Positions 32,726 to 41,284 are shown, numbered from the stretch's first letter. The stretch is 64,000 nt of DNA from Solidesulfovibrio fructosivorans JJ] (GCF_000179555.1 NZ_AECZ01000006.1:62001-126000), one strand, 5' to 3'. A program made the numbers and translations. The notes: a model not told the origin generated them from the letters alone.

Positions 32726-33226
32726 ATGGCACAAGGGCTCTTTTTACTCCATTCCGACTTGGTCGCGGCCAGCCGGAACTTACTGGCCCTCTGGCAGACC
32801 GCCAACCCTGTACCCGGCGATGTCATCACCGATCACGCGACGGCCGTGGCGCTTATGTCCAATATCCAGGGCTATCCGACCGTGGTCTACGAGGACGCTT
32901 CGGGACAGCGCCACGTCCTGTTCAACCCGTCGACTCTCGAAGCCATCAGCGCCTGGCGTGATGACATCGACAATCCGCCAGCGCAAGCCCGGTTTAGCCC
33001 GGCCGAGTTCATGCGCCTTTTCACTCAAAACGAGCTGGACGCCGTCCTGGCCGCCGAAGCCACGGACACCGACGTGCGCCGCATGTGGGCCTTCATCCGG
33101 GCTGTCGGCTACGTGGATATGGCCGATCCGCTCACGCAAAGTTCCCTGCGGATGCTGCGGGAAAAGAACTACCTCGCCACCGACGAGCGCTTGCAGCAAC
33201 TAAAGGATGGAGTCTTTCAGTTATGA
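32726..33226 (+). CDS. Cassette 2: conserved 166-residue protein
   Basis: Second copy of the 166-residue protein. Residues 1-42 and 100-166 nearly match copy 1 (LVAASRNLLALWQTANPVPG, MWAFIRAVGYVDMADPLTQS). The central segment differs (YPTVVYEDASGQRHVLFNPS). The difference pattern suggests patchwork conversion between copies, or co-variation of the centre with the neighbouring adhesin. Confidence 0.65.
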   Translation: MAQGLFLLHSDLVAASRNLLALWQTANPVPGDVITDHATAVALMSNIQGYPTVVYEDASGQRHVLFNPSTLEAISAWRDDIDNPPAQARFSPAEFMRLFTQNELDAVLAAEATDTDVRRMWAFIRAVGYVDMADPLTQSSLRMLREKNYLATDERLQQLKDGVFQL

Positions 33227-33372
33227 GCAACAGGCTTGAACGCTACTGCTGGAACGTCCTGTTCGGCCTGCGCGTGACCACGGCCGTCACCGGCCTCCGG
33301 GGCGAGGTCGGCCCGGCCGGCCCGGTCGGCAATATGTCCAAGGCCAGGCGGCTGGCCATCATTGTCGGGTAG
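33223..33372 (+). CDS. Cassette 2: chimeric short linker protein
   Basis: A 49-residue fusion like the one at 31239: the start MSNRLERYCWNVLFGL comes from the terminal gene, and the end comes from the collagen-like gene with one more Gly-X-Y triplet (GPAGPVGNMSKARRLAIIVG). The triplet difference from copy 1 shows the Gly-X-Y region changing in length. It overlaps the preceding stop. Confidence 0.6.
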   Translation: MSNRLERYCWNVLFGLRVTTAVTGLRGEVGPAGPVGNMSKARRLAIIVG

Positions 33373-33384
33373 GAGGACGGGAGT

Positions 33385-33708
33385 ATGGCGCTGAAACCCT
33401 GGCCGTTAGCGAGCGTGGAGGCCGGCGTGGCCACCGACTTGGTCGTGCCGACGCCAAGCCTTGAGGTGGCCGTGATCGGCCTGATCGTCTGCAACACCGA
33501 CCCGGCGGCAACCGCCGACGTGGTCGTGACGCTCACGACCGCCGATGACACGATTCTGGCCACCATCCTCATGGCGTCGCTGGCACCCGGCGAATCCATC
33601 CATATCGACACCAAGGTCTGCATCGCCTCAAGCGACACGCCGGACAAGTTGCGGGCGCGCTCCAACGTGGCGGCGGTGTCGTTTCTGGCCTCGGGAGATG
33701 AGGGGTAG
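33385..33708 (+). CDS. Cassette 3: conserved 107-residue beta-rich protein
   Basis: Third copy of the 107-residue gene, with three residue changes from copy 1, all inside TLTTADDTIL. Otherwise identical. As in the other units it is followed 2 bp later by the variable glycine-rich gene. Confidence 0.7.
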   Translation: MALKPWPLASVEAGVATDLVVPTPSLEVAVIGLIVCNTDPAATADVVVTLTTADDTILATILMASLAPGESIHIDTKVCIASSDTPDKLRARSNVAAVSFLASGDEG

Positions 33709-33710
33709 CC

Positions 33711-34874
33711 ATGGGTATAACGAGATTCCGCGATCCCCTGCCCTGGACCAGGGTATGGACGCCCGGCCCCAAGCTGGCCAACTTCTTCGCTCTCTACAAC
33801 TATCATCCCCTTTGTGATGCCAACGGCGATCTGACGATCAATGCGACCACGAATATCGCATCCAGTCTGGATGGCCCCATCCAGGTCCTGCGGGCCCGCA
33901 ACCTGACCGTCAACGCCCCGCTCTCCGTGACCAGTCGGTGCCGTGGATTCATGCCGCTGTGGGATACTCTGACCATGGGAGCGGCCGGGGCCATGATCAT
34001 GACGGCGAGAGGTGCTGCCGGATCGAGCAAGTGGGTAGTTCGGGACCTCTTTGTCCCGGCGCAGATCACCTTCAGCGGAAAAGGCACGAGCTACAAGGAG
34101 TTCCTGGATTGGATCAAGTCCACCGGGTACTGCATCTTCGACCCCAATCTTTACGTGGATCGTCTGCACGGCCTCGGTGATGTGTCGTGCGATTGGGCGA
34201 CCTGGGTATCTTACGGGAGCGTTATCCTCTCCGCCGCCGGATGCGGGCTTGGCGGTCAGGGAAGATTTCAATCCACTACATATATAGCGGGGGCACCCGG
34301 ACTCAGCGGCACGAATGGGGGTACCGGAGGAGGCGCGAGTGGCAGTGTGGCCTACGCCGGCTCATCGGCGGATGGAGCTCCAGGCAGGCCGTGGGGTGGC
34401 GGAGCTGGTAGTGCGGGAGCGGCTCAGTCTCGGTGTGTTGCCGGCCCCGATTTATATGGTGGAGGGGGGGGGATAGCCTCGCCTGACGCCAGCGTAAACA
34501 CTGTCGGGGGAGGCGCGGGAAATCCCGGCGGCACGGGGAACAATGGTCCCAGTAGTAACGGTGCTGATGGTACTGGTGGGGTCCTCATCAATATTGGCCG
34601 AGGAAATGTTGAAATCGCTGCCGGCGCTCAATTAACGGCAAATGGATTGGTTGGTGGAGCACCTTATGGCTCTAATACCAGCGCGGGAGGTGGCAGCTCC
34701 GGCGGTGGATCTATTAACTTCTTCTACGATGGCACCTACAGCAACGCCGGAGCCATGACGGCCAACGGAGGTCCCGCGAGCGTGGCGACTGGGCCGCACT
34801 GTGTCAACGGCGGGTCTGGAGGTCCCGGTTCAACCCAGGCCAAATCCTTTGCTCAAATGGGGTGGGTGGCATGA
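33711..34874 (+). CDS. Cassette 3: glycine-rich variable adhesin candidate
   Basis: A 387-residue protein, the longest of the three. The N-terminal domain is recognisably related (NGDLTINATTNIASSLDGPI, TSRCRGFMPLWDTL). The second half has the densest glycine patches (GVAYAGS-like AYAGSSADGAPGRPWGGGAG, GGGAGNPGGTGNNGPSSNGA). It ends SFAQMGWVA. Probable alternative receptor-binding tip; the longer glycine region suggests a larger polyglycine-II sandwich. Confidence 0.65.
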   Translation: MGITRFRDPLPWTRVWTPGPKLANFFALYNYHPLCDANGDLTINATTNIASSLDGPIQVLRARNLTVNAPLSVTSRCRGFMPLWDTLTMGAAGAMIMTARGAAGSSKWVVRDLFVPAQITFSGKGTSYKEFLDWIKSTGYCIFDPNLYVDRLHGLGDVSCDWATWVSYGSVILSAAGCGLGGQGRFQSTTYIAGAPGLSGTNGGTGGGASGSVAYAGSSADGAPGRPWGGGAGSAGAAQSRCVAGPDLYGGGGGIASPDASVNTVGGGAGNPGGTGNNGPSSNGADGTGGVLINIGRGNVEIAAGAQLTANGLVGGAPYGSNTSAGGGSSGGGSINFFYDGTYSNAGAMTANGGPASVATGPHCVNGGSGGPGSTQAKSFAQMGWVA

Positions 34875-35399
34875 TCACTTCTTATACAAACCTCTGTCGG
34901 CAGAGTCCCGGGATTTCCTGGCCGCCCTCGGCATCATGATCCCTGAGGCAACGACGCGACCGTGACCATCGGTTCGGACGAGATCCGCATCATCTCTGGG
35001 CACGATGCCTGCGCGGTCGTGCGCCCGGCGTTCCAGGGCTACTCGACGGCAGTCGTCGAGATGGATGGCCAACAACACACGCTGTTCGCGCCGGCGACAT
35101 GGTCCGAGGTCGTAACGCGGACGGCCGCCCCTCCGGCTTCGGTACGGTCGCCCGCCAGTGTCCGCTTCACCCCGGCCGAGTTCATGCGCCTTTTCAACCA
35201 GGACGAACTGGACGCCGTCCTGGTCGCCGAAGCCACGGACAGCGACGTCAAGCGCATGTGGGCCTTCATCCGGGCCGTCGGCTACGTGGATATGGCCGCT
35301 CCGCTCACGCAAAGTTCCCTGCGGATGCTGCGGGAAAAGAACTACCTCGCCACCGACGAGCGCTTGCAGCAACTGAAGGATGGAGTCTTTCAGTTATGA
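34871..35399 (+). pseudogene. Cassette 3: frameshifted, divergent copy of the 166-residue gene
   Basis: From ATG 34871 the frame stops at once. Adding one base after the second codon gives HFLYKPLSAESRDFLAALGI, which aligns with LLHSDLVAASRNLLALWQ of copy 2. A second single-base loss near 34950 then moves to the frame of GTG 34962, which runs open to 35399 with GSDEIRIISGHDACAVVRPA and the conserved C-terminal half. Translation could restart at GTG 34962 to give 145 residues. The C-terminal 75 residues nearly match copies 1 and 2. Two losses within 100 bp suggest relaxed selection here or assembly error. Confidence 0.6.
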
Positions 35400-35635
35400 G
35401 CAACAAGCTTGAACGCTACTGCTGGAACGTCCTGCTCGGCCTAGACCAATTTCTGTCCGTCCTGACCGGCGGCGACCCCGACGAAACGGTTTCCAGTCGC
35501 GTAGGCAAGGCGTCCGCCGCCGGTAGCCGCATGGGGCGCGTGTTGGAAATCTGCCTGGACGGCGTTTTCGGAGCCGGCCATTGCCGGATGTCCATCGAGG
35601 CGGACGAAGGAGGGCAACGGGGCGCACGATATTAA
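35396..35635 (+). CDS. Terminal phage protein, full-length parent of the linker genes
   Basis: A 79-residue protein starting MSNKLERYCWNVLLGLDQFL and containing GGDPDETVSSRVGKASAAGS, then a C-terminal GHCRMSIEADEG. Proteins of this type (GGDPDETxSSR and SIExDEG) are common last genes of tailed phages; function unknown. Its first 16 residues are reused in the chimeric linker genes at 31239 and 33223. It is the last prophage gene before the right terminus. Confidence 0.65.
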   Translation: MSNKLERYCWNVLLGLDQFLSVLTGGDPDETVSSRVGKASAAGSRMGRVLEICLDGVFGAGHCRMSIEADEGGQRGARY

Positions 35636-35671
35636 AAAGAGGAGCGTCAGGGCGGGGTGCCGAACGAAGTG

Positions 35672-35703
35672 CAAATCAGTGCCAAATCGCGCGCCGCCTT
35701 ACA
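35672..35703. repeat. 32-bp direct repeat, right copy (contains the right prophage terminus)
   Basis: Perfect copy of 3842-3873. Bases 35673-35684 (AAATCAGTGCCA) are the inverted counterpart of the left terminus at 4149, and CA at 35683-35684 would be the last phage bases. The following 19 bases are flank shared with the left copy. The intervening 35704-35768 holds no gene. Confidence 0.7.
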
Positions 35704-35768
35704 TCAACGTCCCGACCTGTCCCCTTCGCAGCGGGACCATAGCGGGACCAATCCTTCCATAAACGCAA

Positions 35769-35799
35769 AAGGGGTTAGACCATCCTGGTCCAACCCCTT
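35769..35799 (-). terminator. Terminator hairpin of tRNA-Arg
   Basis: AAGGGGTTAGACCA and TGGTCCAACCCCTT pair around a 3-base loop, and the minus strand continues into TTTTGCGTTT. It lies 8 bp past the CCA end of tRNA-Arg, which is transcribed leftward. A relative without a tRNA lies at 3922-3950. Confidence 0.75.
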
Positions 35800-35807
35800 G
35801 ATTTTTC

Positions 35808-35884
<77 letters not shown>

Positions 35885-36300
35885 AGGGCAAGCGCATGAA
35901 ACGATGTTCATACAGCTTTCAGCTTGACCCGGATACGGGTCAGTCGCCATTTGTTAACATCGCGAAATCAAACAACTCTTCTTTCTGACCAAATCTTGCG
36001 AAGGCCGTCGTTTCGCTCGCCCGCGCCGATTGACGCGCGCCGAACAAATTTTATTATTTGCCCGAACGCGACTTGTCAACAAAACGGCATGCCAAGCGAA
36101 CGACAAGGCGACGTCGGGATACGGGCTCAACCGACGCCCGGCAACGCTCCGAACAAAGGATTCGGTTTACAACAACCGCGAGCGGCGTATACCAAAATAC
36201 CATTGCCGCAACCCGCGAAACCTTCCGGCACCCCCGGAAATCACATCACCCCCGGACAGGCTCCGCATGCGAGCCCCCGGCAACGACGCAGGAGTTCACC
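35885..36300. other. Intergenic region between tRNA-Arg and the DegP-type gene
   Basis: 416 bp without a convincing gene; open frames here have no start or coding look. It must hold the tRNA promoter (leftward) and the protease promoter (rightward). An AT-rich patch near 36040-36062 (AAATTTTATTATTTG) is the best place for the latter, but no clear -35/-10 pair was found. GACCCGGATACGGGTC at about 35931-35946 is a short palindrome. Confidence 0.5.
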
Positions 36301-37758
36301 ATGGCCAAACGCATCCTCGCTCCCCTTACCGCCGCCCTGCTCTTTCTGGCCTGGGCCAGCCTGGCCGCGGCGCGCATCCCCCTGCCGGACATCACCGAAC
36401 TGGTCGACAAGGCCGGCCCGGCGGTCGTCAACATCTCCACCACCAAAACCATCAAGGCCCAGGAAAACATGCGCGACCTCTTCGAGCAGTTCCATAAGCG
36501 CGGTGGCGGGCCTATGGACGACTTTTTCGACCAGTTCCAGAAATTCTTCGGCCCCCAGGGACGCGGTGGCGGCCATCCCCACAAGCAGCGCTCGCTGGGC
36601 TCCGGCTTCGTCATCTCCGCCGACGGCTACATCGTGACCAACAACCACGTCATCGACAACGCCGACGAGGTCAAGGTCCAGTTCAAGGATAACGAAACCC
36701 CGGTCAAGGCCAAGATCGTCGGCCGCGATCAGGAAACCGACTTGGCCCTGCTCAAGGTCGATGGCAAGTCCAACCTGCCCTACCTCGAATTCGGCGACTC
36801 CTCCAAGCTCAAGGTCGGCGCCTGGGTGCTGGCCATCGGCAACCCCTTCGGCCTGGAAAACACCGTCACCCTGGGCATCGTCAGCGCCAAGGGCCGCATC
36901 ATCGGCGCCGGTCCCTTCGACAACTTCATCCAGACCGACGCCTCCATCAACCCCGGCAACTCCGGCGGCCCCCTGATCGACCTCGACGGCAAGGTCGTGG
37001 GCATCAACACCGCCATCGTGGCCTCGGGCCAGGGCATCGGCTTCGCCATCCCGTCCGACATGGCCAAAAACGTCATCGACCAACTGCGCCAGGGCAAAAC
37101 CGTCAAGCGCGGCTGGCTCGGCGTGACCATCCAGGACATCGATGAAAACACGGCCAAGGCCCTGGGCATGGAAAACACCAAGGGCGCCCTGGTCACCTCG
37201 GTCATGGACGGCCAGCCCGCCGCCAAGGCCGGCCTCAAAAGCGGCGACGTGATCACCGCCATCGCCGGCGAAAAGGTTGACAACTCCAACGGACTGCTGC
37301 GCCGCGTGGCCACCCTCAAGCCCGGCCAGTCGACTGAAATGACCCTGCTGCGCAAGGGCGAGCCCGTCACCGTTTCCGTCACCCTGGGCCAGCGGGACGC
37401 CAAGAAGCTGGCCCAGGAGCGCGGCCAGATGGAAGGCGACGAATCCGGGCCGGAAAATGCCACCACCATCATCGGCCTGTCCCTGCGCCCCATCACCGGC
37501 AAGGAGGCCAAGGCCCTGGGCATGGACAAGGCGCGCGGCCTGCTGATAACGGAGGTCGCGGATGGTTCCGATGCCGAGCAGTCCGACGTGCGCCCCGGCG
37601 ACGTGGTGCTCGAAGTCAACCAGCAGCCGGTTTCCACCCCCGAGGAATTCAAGAAGGTCGTGGACACCGACGGCAAGAAGAAGGGTGTGGTCATGCTGCA
37701 GATCAAGCGGCAGCGCCAGACCATCTTCCGGACCGTGCCCCTGAAGGATTCCAAATAA
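36301..37758 (+). CDS. degP: Periplasmic serine protease, DegP/HtrA type
   Basis: Periplasmic quality-control protease and chaperone. It has 485 residues. Signal peptide at 1-24 (LTAALLFLAWASLAAA). Trypsin-like domain with the triad His116 (NNHVI), Asp147 (ETDLALL) and Ser221 (NPGNSGGP). Two PDZ domains, near 265-355 (GWLGVTIQDIDENTAKALGM) and 390-475 (RGLLITEVADGSDAEQSDV). Sensor-like LA and Q-rich loops lie near 55-95 (EQFHKRGGGPMDDFFDQFQK). DegP and DegQ cannot be told apart by sequence. ATG 36301 has a signal peptide immediately after, which fixes the start. Confidence 0.93.
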   Translation: MAKRILAPLTAALLFLAWASLAAARIPLPDITELVDKAGPAVVNISTTKTIKAQENMRDLFEQFHKRGGGPMDDFFDQFQKFFGPQGRGGGHPHKQRSLGSGFVISADGYIVTNNHVIDNADEVKVQFKDNETPVKAKIVGRDQETDLALLKVDGKSNLPYLEFGDSSKLKVGAWVLAIGNPFGLENTVTLGIVSAKGRIIGAGPFDNFIQTDASINPGNSGGPLIDLDGKVVGINTAIVASGQGIGFAIPSDMAKNVIDQLRQGKTVKRGWLGVTIQDIDENTAKALGMENTKGALVTSVMDGQPAAKAGLKSGDVITAIAGEKVDNSNGLLRRVATLKPGQSTEMTLLRKGEPVTVSVTLGQRDAKKLAQERGQMEGDESGPENATTIIGLSLRPITGKEAKALGMDKARGLLITEVADGSDAEQSDVRPGDVVLEVNQQPVSTPEEFKKVVDTDGKKKGVVMLQIKRQRQTIFRTVPLKDSK

Positions 37759-37766
37759 CCAACCGA

Positions 37767-37797
37767 CCGCGGGCGTGGGGTTTCCCCGCGCCCGCGG
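37767..37797 (+). terminator. Strong GC hairpin after the DegP-type gene
   Basis: CCGCGGGCGTGGGG, a TTT loop and CCCCGCGCCCGCGG form a 14-bp stem with one G-T pair. No T-run follows and the next gene starts 2 bp later, so it may act as an mRNA stabiliser or attenuator rather than a true terminator. Confidence 0.5.
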
Positions 37798-37798
37798 C

Positions 37799-38704
37799 AT
37801 GACAGGCTCGCCCATGGCCTTGCCCTCCCACTGCGCCGAGGAAACCGCCCTCCCCGTCCCCTGCAAGGTCAACTTGCGCCTTGCCGTCGGTCCCCGTCGC
37901 CCGGACGGCTACCACGACATCGACACCTTTTTCCTGCCCCTGCCCGAACCGTGCGACGCCTTTTTCATCCGCCGTTTCGACGAGCCGGGCGACATCGAGC
38001 TGTCCTGCTCGGACCCGGAGCTGGAAACCGACGACAACCTGGTGGTGCGGGCCTACCGCGCCTTTGCCGCGGCCACGGGCTTTTCCCCGCGGCTCGAAGC
38101 GAGCCTCAAAAAGCGCATTCCCCACGGCGCGGGCCTTGGCGGCGGCTCCTCGGACGCGGCCGTCATGCTTCGCTATTTGAACGACCGGGCCGGCGAGGCC
38201 GCCCTGGCCGAACCCGGGCTTGCCACCCTGGCCCTGGCTCTCGGCGCCGATGTTCCCTTTTTCCTGCTCGGCGCGCCGGCCATGGCCACCGGCGTCGGCG
38301 AATGCCTCATCCCCACCGATCCGGGGCTTTCCGGCTGGCATGCGGCCGTGGTCTGCTCCCCCTGCCACGTTCCCACGGCCTGGGCCTACGCCGCCCTGGA
38401 CGCGGCCAGAACTTTCCCCGCCAAAGCCGGGGCCAGCCTCTTGACAAGCGTTTTTGACGCTAATAGAAGGGCGTTTTGCGTGACCGGAGCGCCACTGCGA
38501 AACGATTTTGAACCCGTCGTATTCGCCGCCCACCCGGAACTCGGGCGGGTCAAGGAACGCCTGCTGGCCCTCGGGGCGGCGGGCGCCCTTCTTTCCGGCA
38601 CGGGTTCCGCGGTGTTCGGACTTTTCCGGCAGCGCCAGACGGCCGTCATGGCCCTGGCCGACCTGTCCGGAGACGGTCCCCGCACCTTCCTCGCGTCGCT
38701 GTAG
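37799..38704 (+). CDS. ispE: 4-diphosphocytidyl-2-C-methyl-D-erythritol kinase
   Basis: GHMP-family kinase of the MEP isoprenoid pathway. It has 301 residues. The substrate-binding start is [20 protein letters not shown], with the ATP-binding glycine loop [12 protein letters not shown] near 111-122 and the C-terminal [15 protein letters not shown] 37799 or ATG 37814 could be the start; the kinase core begins after both. The order ispE, tRNA-Gln, prs is typical of Desulfovibrio relatives. Confidence 0.93.
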   Translation: MTGSPMALPSHCAEETALPVPCKVNLRLAVGPRRPDGYHDIDTFFLPLPEPCDAFFIRRFDEPGDIELSCSDPELETDDNLVVRAYRAFAAATGFSPRLEASLKKRIPHGAGLGGGSSDAAVMLRYLNDRAGEAALAEPGLATLALALGADVPFFLLGAPAMATGVGECLIPTDPGLSGWHAAVVCSPCHVPTAWAYAALDAARTFPAKAGASLLTSVFDANRRAFCVTGAPLRNDFEPVVFAAHPELGRVKERLLALGAAGALLSGTGSAVFGLFRQRQTAVMALADLSGDGPRTFLASL

Positions 38705-38758
38705 GCGGTGCGACACGGATCACCGCGAATGTATTCGCCTTCGGGCGAAACGGCATAC

Positions 38759-38834
38759 TGGGGCGTCGCCAAGTAGGTAAGGCACGGGGTTTTGGTCCCC
38801 GCATTCGTGGGTTCGAGTCCTACCGCCCCAGCCA
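38759..38834 (+). tRNA. tRNA-Gln (anticodon UUG)
   Basis: Acceptor TGGGGCG/CGCCCCA, D arm GCC-AAGTAGGTAA-GGC, anticodon stem CGGGG/CCCCG with loop TTTTGGT (anticodon TTG), T arm GTGGG-TTCGAGT-CCTAC, and an encoded GCCA end. All arms pair. It lies between ispE and prs. Confidence 0.95.
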
Positions 38835-38919
38835 TATTTCCGAAGCAACCCGGCCCGCCGGCGACGGCGGCCCCGCCGCCCGGCCATCCCGGCGGCCCAT
38901 ACCTTCCCCGAGGCCCGGC

Positions 38920-39864
38920 ATGGCGCAAGGCGATCTGAAGATACTGACCGGAACATCCAACCCCGTCCTGGCCGCCGCCATTTGCGACCATCTCGGCTGC
39001 ACGCTGCTTCCGGCCAAGGTCGGCACGTTCAGCGACGGCGAAATCCGCGTCGAAATCGGCGCCAACGTCCGTGGCTGTGATATCTTCGTCATTCAGTCCA
39101 CCTCCTATCCGGTCAACTACAACCTGATGGAGCTGTGCCTGATCCTCGACGCCTTAAAGCGCGCCAGCGCCCAGCGCGTCACCGCCGTGGTCCCCTACTA
39201 CGGCTACGCCCGCCAGGACCGCAAGGTGGCCCCGCGCGCCCCGATTTCCGCCAAGCTCGTGGCCGACTTCCTCACCGTCGCCGGCATGAACCGCCTGCTC
39301 ACCATCGACCTGCACGCCGGCCAGATCCAGGGCTTTTTCAACCTGCCCGTGGACAATCTTTTCTCCGCCCCGATCATGGCCGAATATTTCAAGGAATTTT
39401 CCGGGGAAAACGTCTGCGTGGTCTCCCCCGACGCCGGCGGCGTGGAACGGGCCCGGGCCTTCGCCAAACGCCTGGGCGGCAGCCTCGCCATCATCGACAA
39501 AAGGCGCGACGCCCCCAACCAGGCCCAGGCCATGCACGTCATCGGCGACGTCACCGACAAGCTGTGTGTGGTCCTCGACGACATGATCGACACCGCCGGC
39601 ACCATGTGCCAGGCCGGCACCGTGCTGCTCGAGAACGGCGCCCGCGAGGTCATGGCCGCCGCCACCCACCCCGTGCTCTCCGGCCCGGCCATCGAGCGCC
39701 TGGAAGCCTCGCCGTTCACCCAGATCGTCACCACCAACACCATTCCCCTCAACGAAACGGCCAAGGCCTGCTCCAAGATCAAGGTCCTGTCCATCGCCGG
39801 GCTTCTGGCCAAGGCCATTCACAACATCCACACCGAATCCTCGGTGAGTGTGCTTTTCACGTAG
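38920..39864 (+). CDS. prs: Ribose-phosphate pyrophosphokinase
   Basis: Makes PRPP from ribose 5-phosphate and ATP for nucleotide, His and Trp synthesis. It has 314 residues, the usual class I length. Motifs are the ATP/regulatory flap [20 protein letters not shown], the catalytic [34 protein letters not shown] and the PRPP loop [12 protein letters not shown]. Followed by rplY at 65 bp in the same direction. Confidence 0.96.
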   Translation: MAQGDLKILTGTSNPVLAAAICDHLGCTLLPAKVGTFSDGEIRVEIGANVRGCDIFVIQSTSYPVNYNLMELCLILDALKRASAQRVTAVVPYYGYARQDRKVAPRAPISAKLVADFLTVAGMNRLLTIDLHAGQIQGFFNLPVDNLFSAPIMAEYFKEFSGENVCVVSPDAGGVERARAFAKRLGGSLAIIDKRRDAPNQAQAMHVIGDVTDKLCVVLDDMIDTAGTMCQAGTVLLENGAREVMAAATHPVLSGPAIERLEASPFTQIVTTNTIPLNETAKACSKIKVLSIAGLLAKAIHNIHTESSVSVLFT

Positions 39865-39929
39865 ATGCCGGCACGCGCCGCCTGACCCAAAATCATATTT
39901 CGCCCACGGGCGCAAAGGAGATACCTGCC

Positions 39930-40553
39930 ATGAAAGAGACTCTTTCCCTCGCCGTGACGACCCGCACGGGCCTCGGCAAGGGGGCCAACCGGAAGCTGCG
40001 TGCCAAGGACATGGTCCCCGGCATCTATTACGACGCCACCGGCGCCAATGTTCCGGTCATGGTCGAGCACCTCCCGCTGCAAAAGCTCTACGCCAAGACC
40101 GCTTCCTCCCACGTCTTCGACCTCAAGATCGCCACCGACGCCGGCGAGGAGACCAAGCCCTCCCTGATGTGGAAGGTCGAGCACCACCCGACCAAGCCCC
40201 GCATCACCCACGTCGACTTCTACGGCGTGGACCTGACCAAGGCCATCCACGTCCACATCCCCGTGGTCGTCACCGGCAAGGCCAAGGGCCAGGTCAAGGG
40301 CGGCGCTTTGGAAGTGTACCGCGAGTCCATCGAGGTCGTCTGCCTGCCCCTGGCCATCCCGGACAGGGTGGTCATCGACATCACCAACCTCGACGTCAAC
40401 GAGAGCGTCCAGGTCGCCGACCTGGTCCTGCCCGAGGGCGTCAAGGCCGTCTACGAGGACAACTTCTCCCTGCTGGCCGTGGTCATCGAGACCGAGGACC
40501 AGGGCGAGGAAACGGCCGCCGCCGAAGAGCCGGCCGCCGAGGCCGAGGCCTAA
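39930..40553 (+). CDS. rplY: Ribosomal protein L25 (Ctc form)
   Basis: 5S-rRNA-binding ribosomal protein with the C-terminal Ctc extension. It has 207 residues. The N-terminal L25 domain starts LAVTTRTGLGKGANRKLRAK and contains VEHHPTKPRITHVDFYGVDL, followed by a TL5/Ctc beta domain (IDITNLDVNESVQVADLVLP) and an acidic Glu/Ala tail. AAAGGAGATACCTGCC precedes ATG 39930. The prs, rplY, pth order is widely conserved. Confidence 0.95.
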   Translation: MKETLSLAVTTRTGLGKGANRKLRAKDMVPGIYYDATGANVPVMVEHLPLQKLYAKTASSHVFDLKIATDAGEETKPSLMWKVEHHPTKPRITHVDFYGVDLTKAIHVHIPVVVTGKAKGQVKGGALEVYRESIEVVCLPLAIPDRVVIDITNLDVNESVQVADLVLPEGVKAVYEDNFSLLAVVIETEDQGEETAAAEEPAAEAEA

Positions 40554-40660
40554 CCCGACGCACGCAAGAGGCATCGCGCCTTTTCGGGCGGGACGCGCCA
40601 CCGGCTTTCCAGGCGCGTTCCGCCCTTTTTGACGCCGCCGCCCAGAGGCAAAAAACCGCC

Positions 40661-41284
40661 ATGGCTGTTTCCGCCCTCATCGTGGGCCTCGGCAATCCGG
40701 GCCCCCGCTACGCCGCGACGCGGCACAATTTCGGCTTTCTGGCCGTCGACGCCCTGATCGCCCGGGCGCGCGAACTCGGCGGCGCGCCCAAATCGGCCAT
40801 GACCTCCCGCAAGGACATGGACGCCGTCGCCATCGCCCTGCCCGTGCTGCCGGGCGGCGCCTTTGCCCAGTTCGTGTGCGTCAAGCCGTTGACCTACATG
40901 AACCTGAGCGGCCGGGCCGTGCGCGCGGCCATGGATTTCTACAAGCTCGCCCCGACCGACGTCCTGGTCATCCACGACGAACTCGACCTGCCGCTCGGGC
41001 GCATGCGGGCCAAACGCGGCGGCGGCAACGCCGGCCACAACGGCCTCAAATCCCTGACCCAGGAACTCGGCAGCCCGGATTTCGTCCGGCTGCGCCTGGG
41101 CATCGGTCGCCCCGAGCCGGGACGCGATGTGGCCGGCTACGTGCTCGAACCCTTCCGCGGCGAGGAAATGGCCGTGGTGCGCCAAGTATTGCCGGCCGCC
41201 GTGGACGCCGTCTTCACCTATTTCGAGGACGGCTTGGAAACGGCCATGAGCCGGGCCGGAGCGTTTGCCGCCACATCCGCCTGA
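40661..41284 (+). CDS. pth: Peptidyl-tRNA hydrolase
   Basis: Frees tRNA from stalled peptidyl-tRNA. It has 207 residues. VGLGNPGPRYAATRHNFGF carries the catalytic His of the RHN motif and the Asn, VKPLTYMNLSG is next, then VIHDELDLPLGRMRAKRGGG and AGHNGLKSL. All conserved residues are present. It follows rplY by 107 bp. Confidence 0.95.
   Translation: MAVSALIVGLGNPGPRYAATRHNFGFLAVDALIARARELGGAPKSAMTSRKDMDAVAIALPVLPGGAFAQFVCVKPLTYMNLSGRAVRAAMDFYKLAPTDVLVIHDELDLPLGRMRAKRGGGNAGHNGLKSLTQELGSPDFVRLRLGIGRPEPGRDVAGYVLEPFRGEEMAVVRQVLPAAVDAVFTYFEDGLETAMSRAGAFAATSA

Larger units (their letters stand above)
29400..35399 (+). repeat. Three tandem fibre/adhesin cassettes
   Basis: Units 29400-31379, 31392-33372 and 33385-35635 each have the order: 107-residue gene, glycine-rich variable gene, 166-residue gene, small linker gene. 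The 107-residue proteins differ from copy 1 at only 2 and 3 positions. The 166-residue copies 1 and 2 are nearly the same outside residues 43-100. The glycine-rich genes share about 90 N-terminal residues in weaker form and the ending FxQMGW, but differ in the middle. Copy 3 of the 166-residue gene is divergent and damaged at its 5' end. Confidence 0.85.
4149..35684. mobile_element. Mu-like transposable prophage lacking the head/packaging module
   Basis: The probable left terminus reads TGGCACTGATTG inward from 4149. The right terminus read inward from 35684 on the minus strand is TGGCACTGATTT. These 11-bp inverted termini with TG/CA ends are the Mu pattern. Inside lie repressor, Ner-like protein, MuA, MuB, GemA, Mor, lysis and contractile-tail genes in Mu order. 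Bases flanking the termini (AATTT left, AATCG right) do not give a clean 5-bp target duplication, so the exact ends are provisional. No terminase, portal, protease/scaffold or major capsid gene is found. Confidence 0.85.

Noticed and set aside
34260-34290. CRISPR-like word GATTTCAATCCACTACA in the third adhesin gene
   Set aside because: It is a single short match inside a coding region, without a stem or a second copy.
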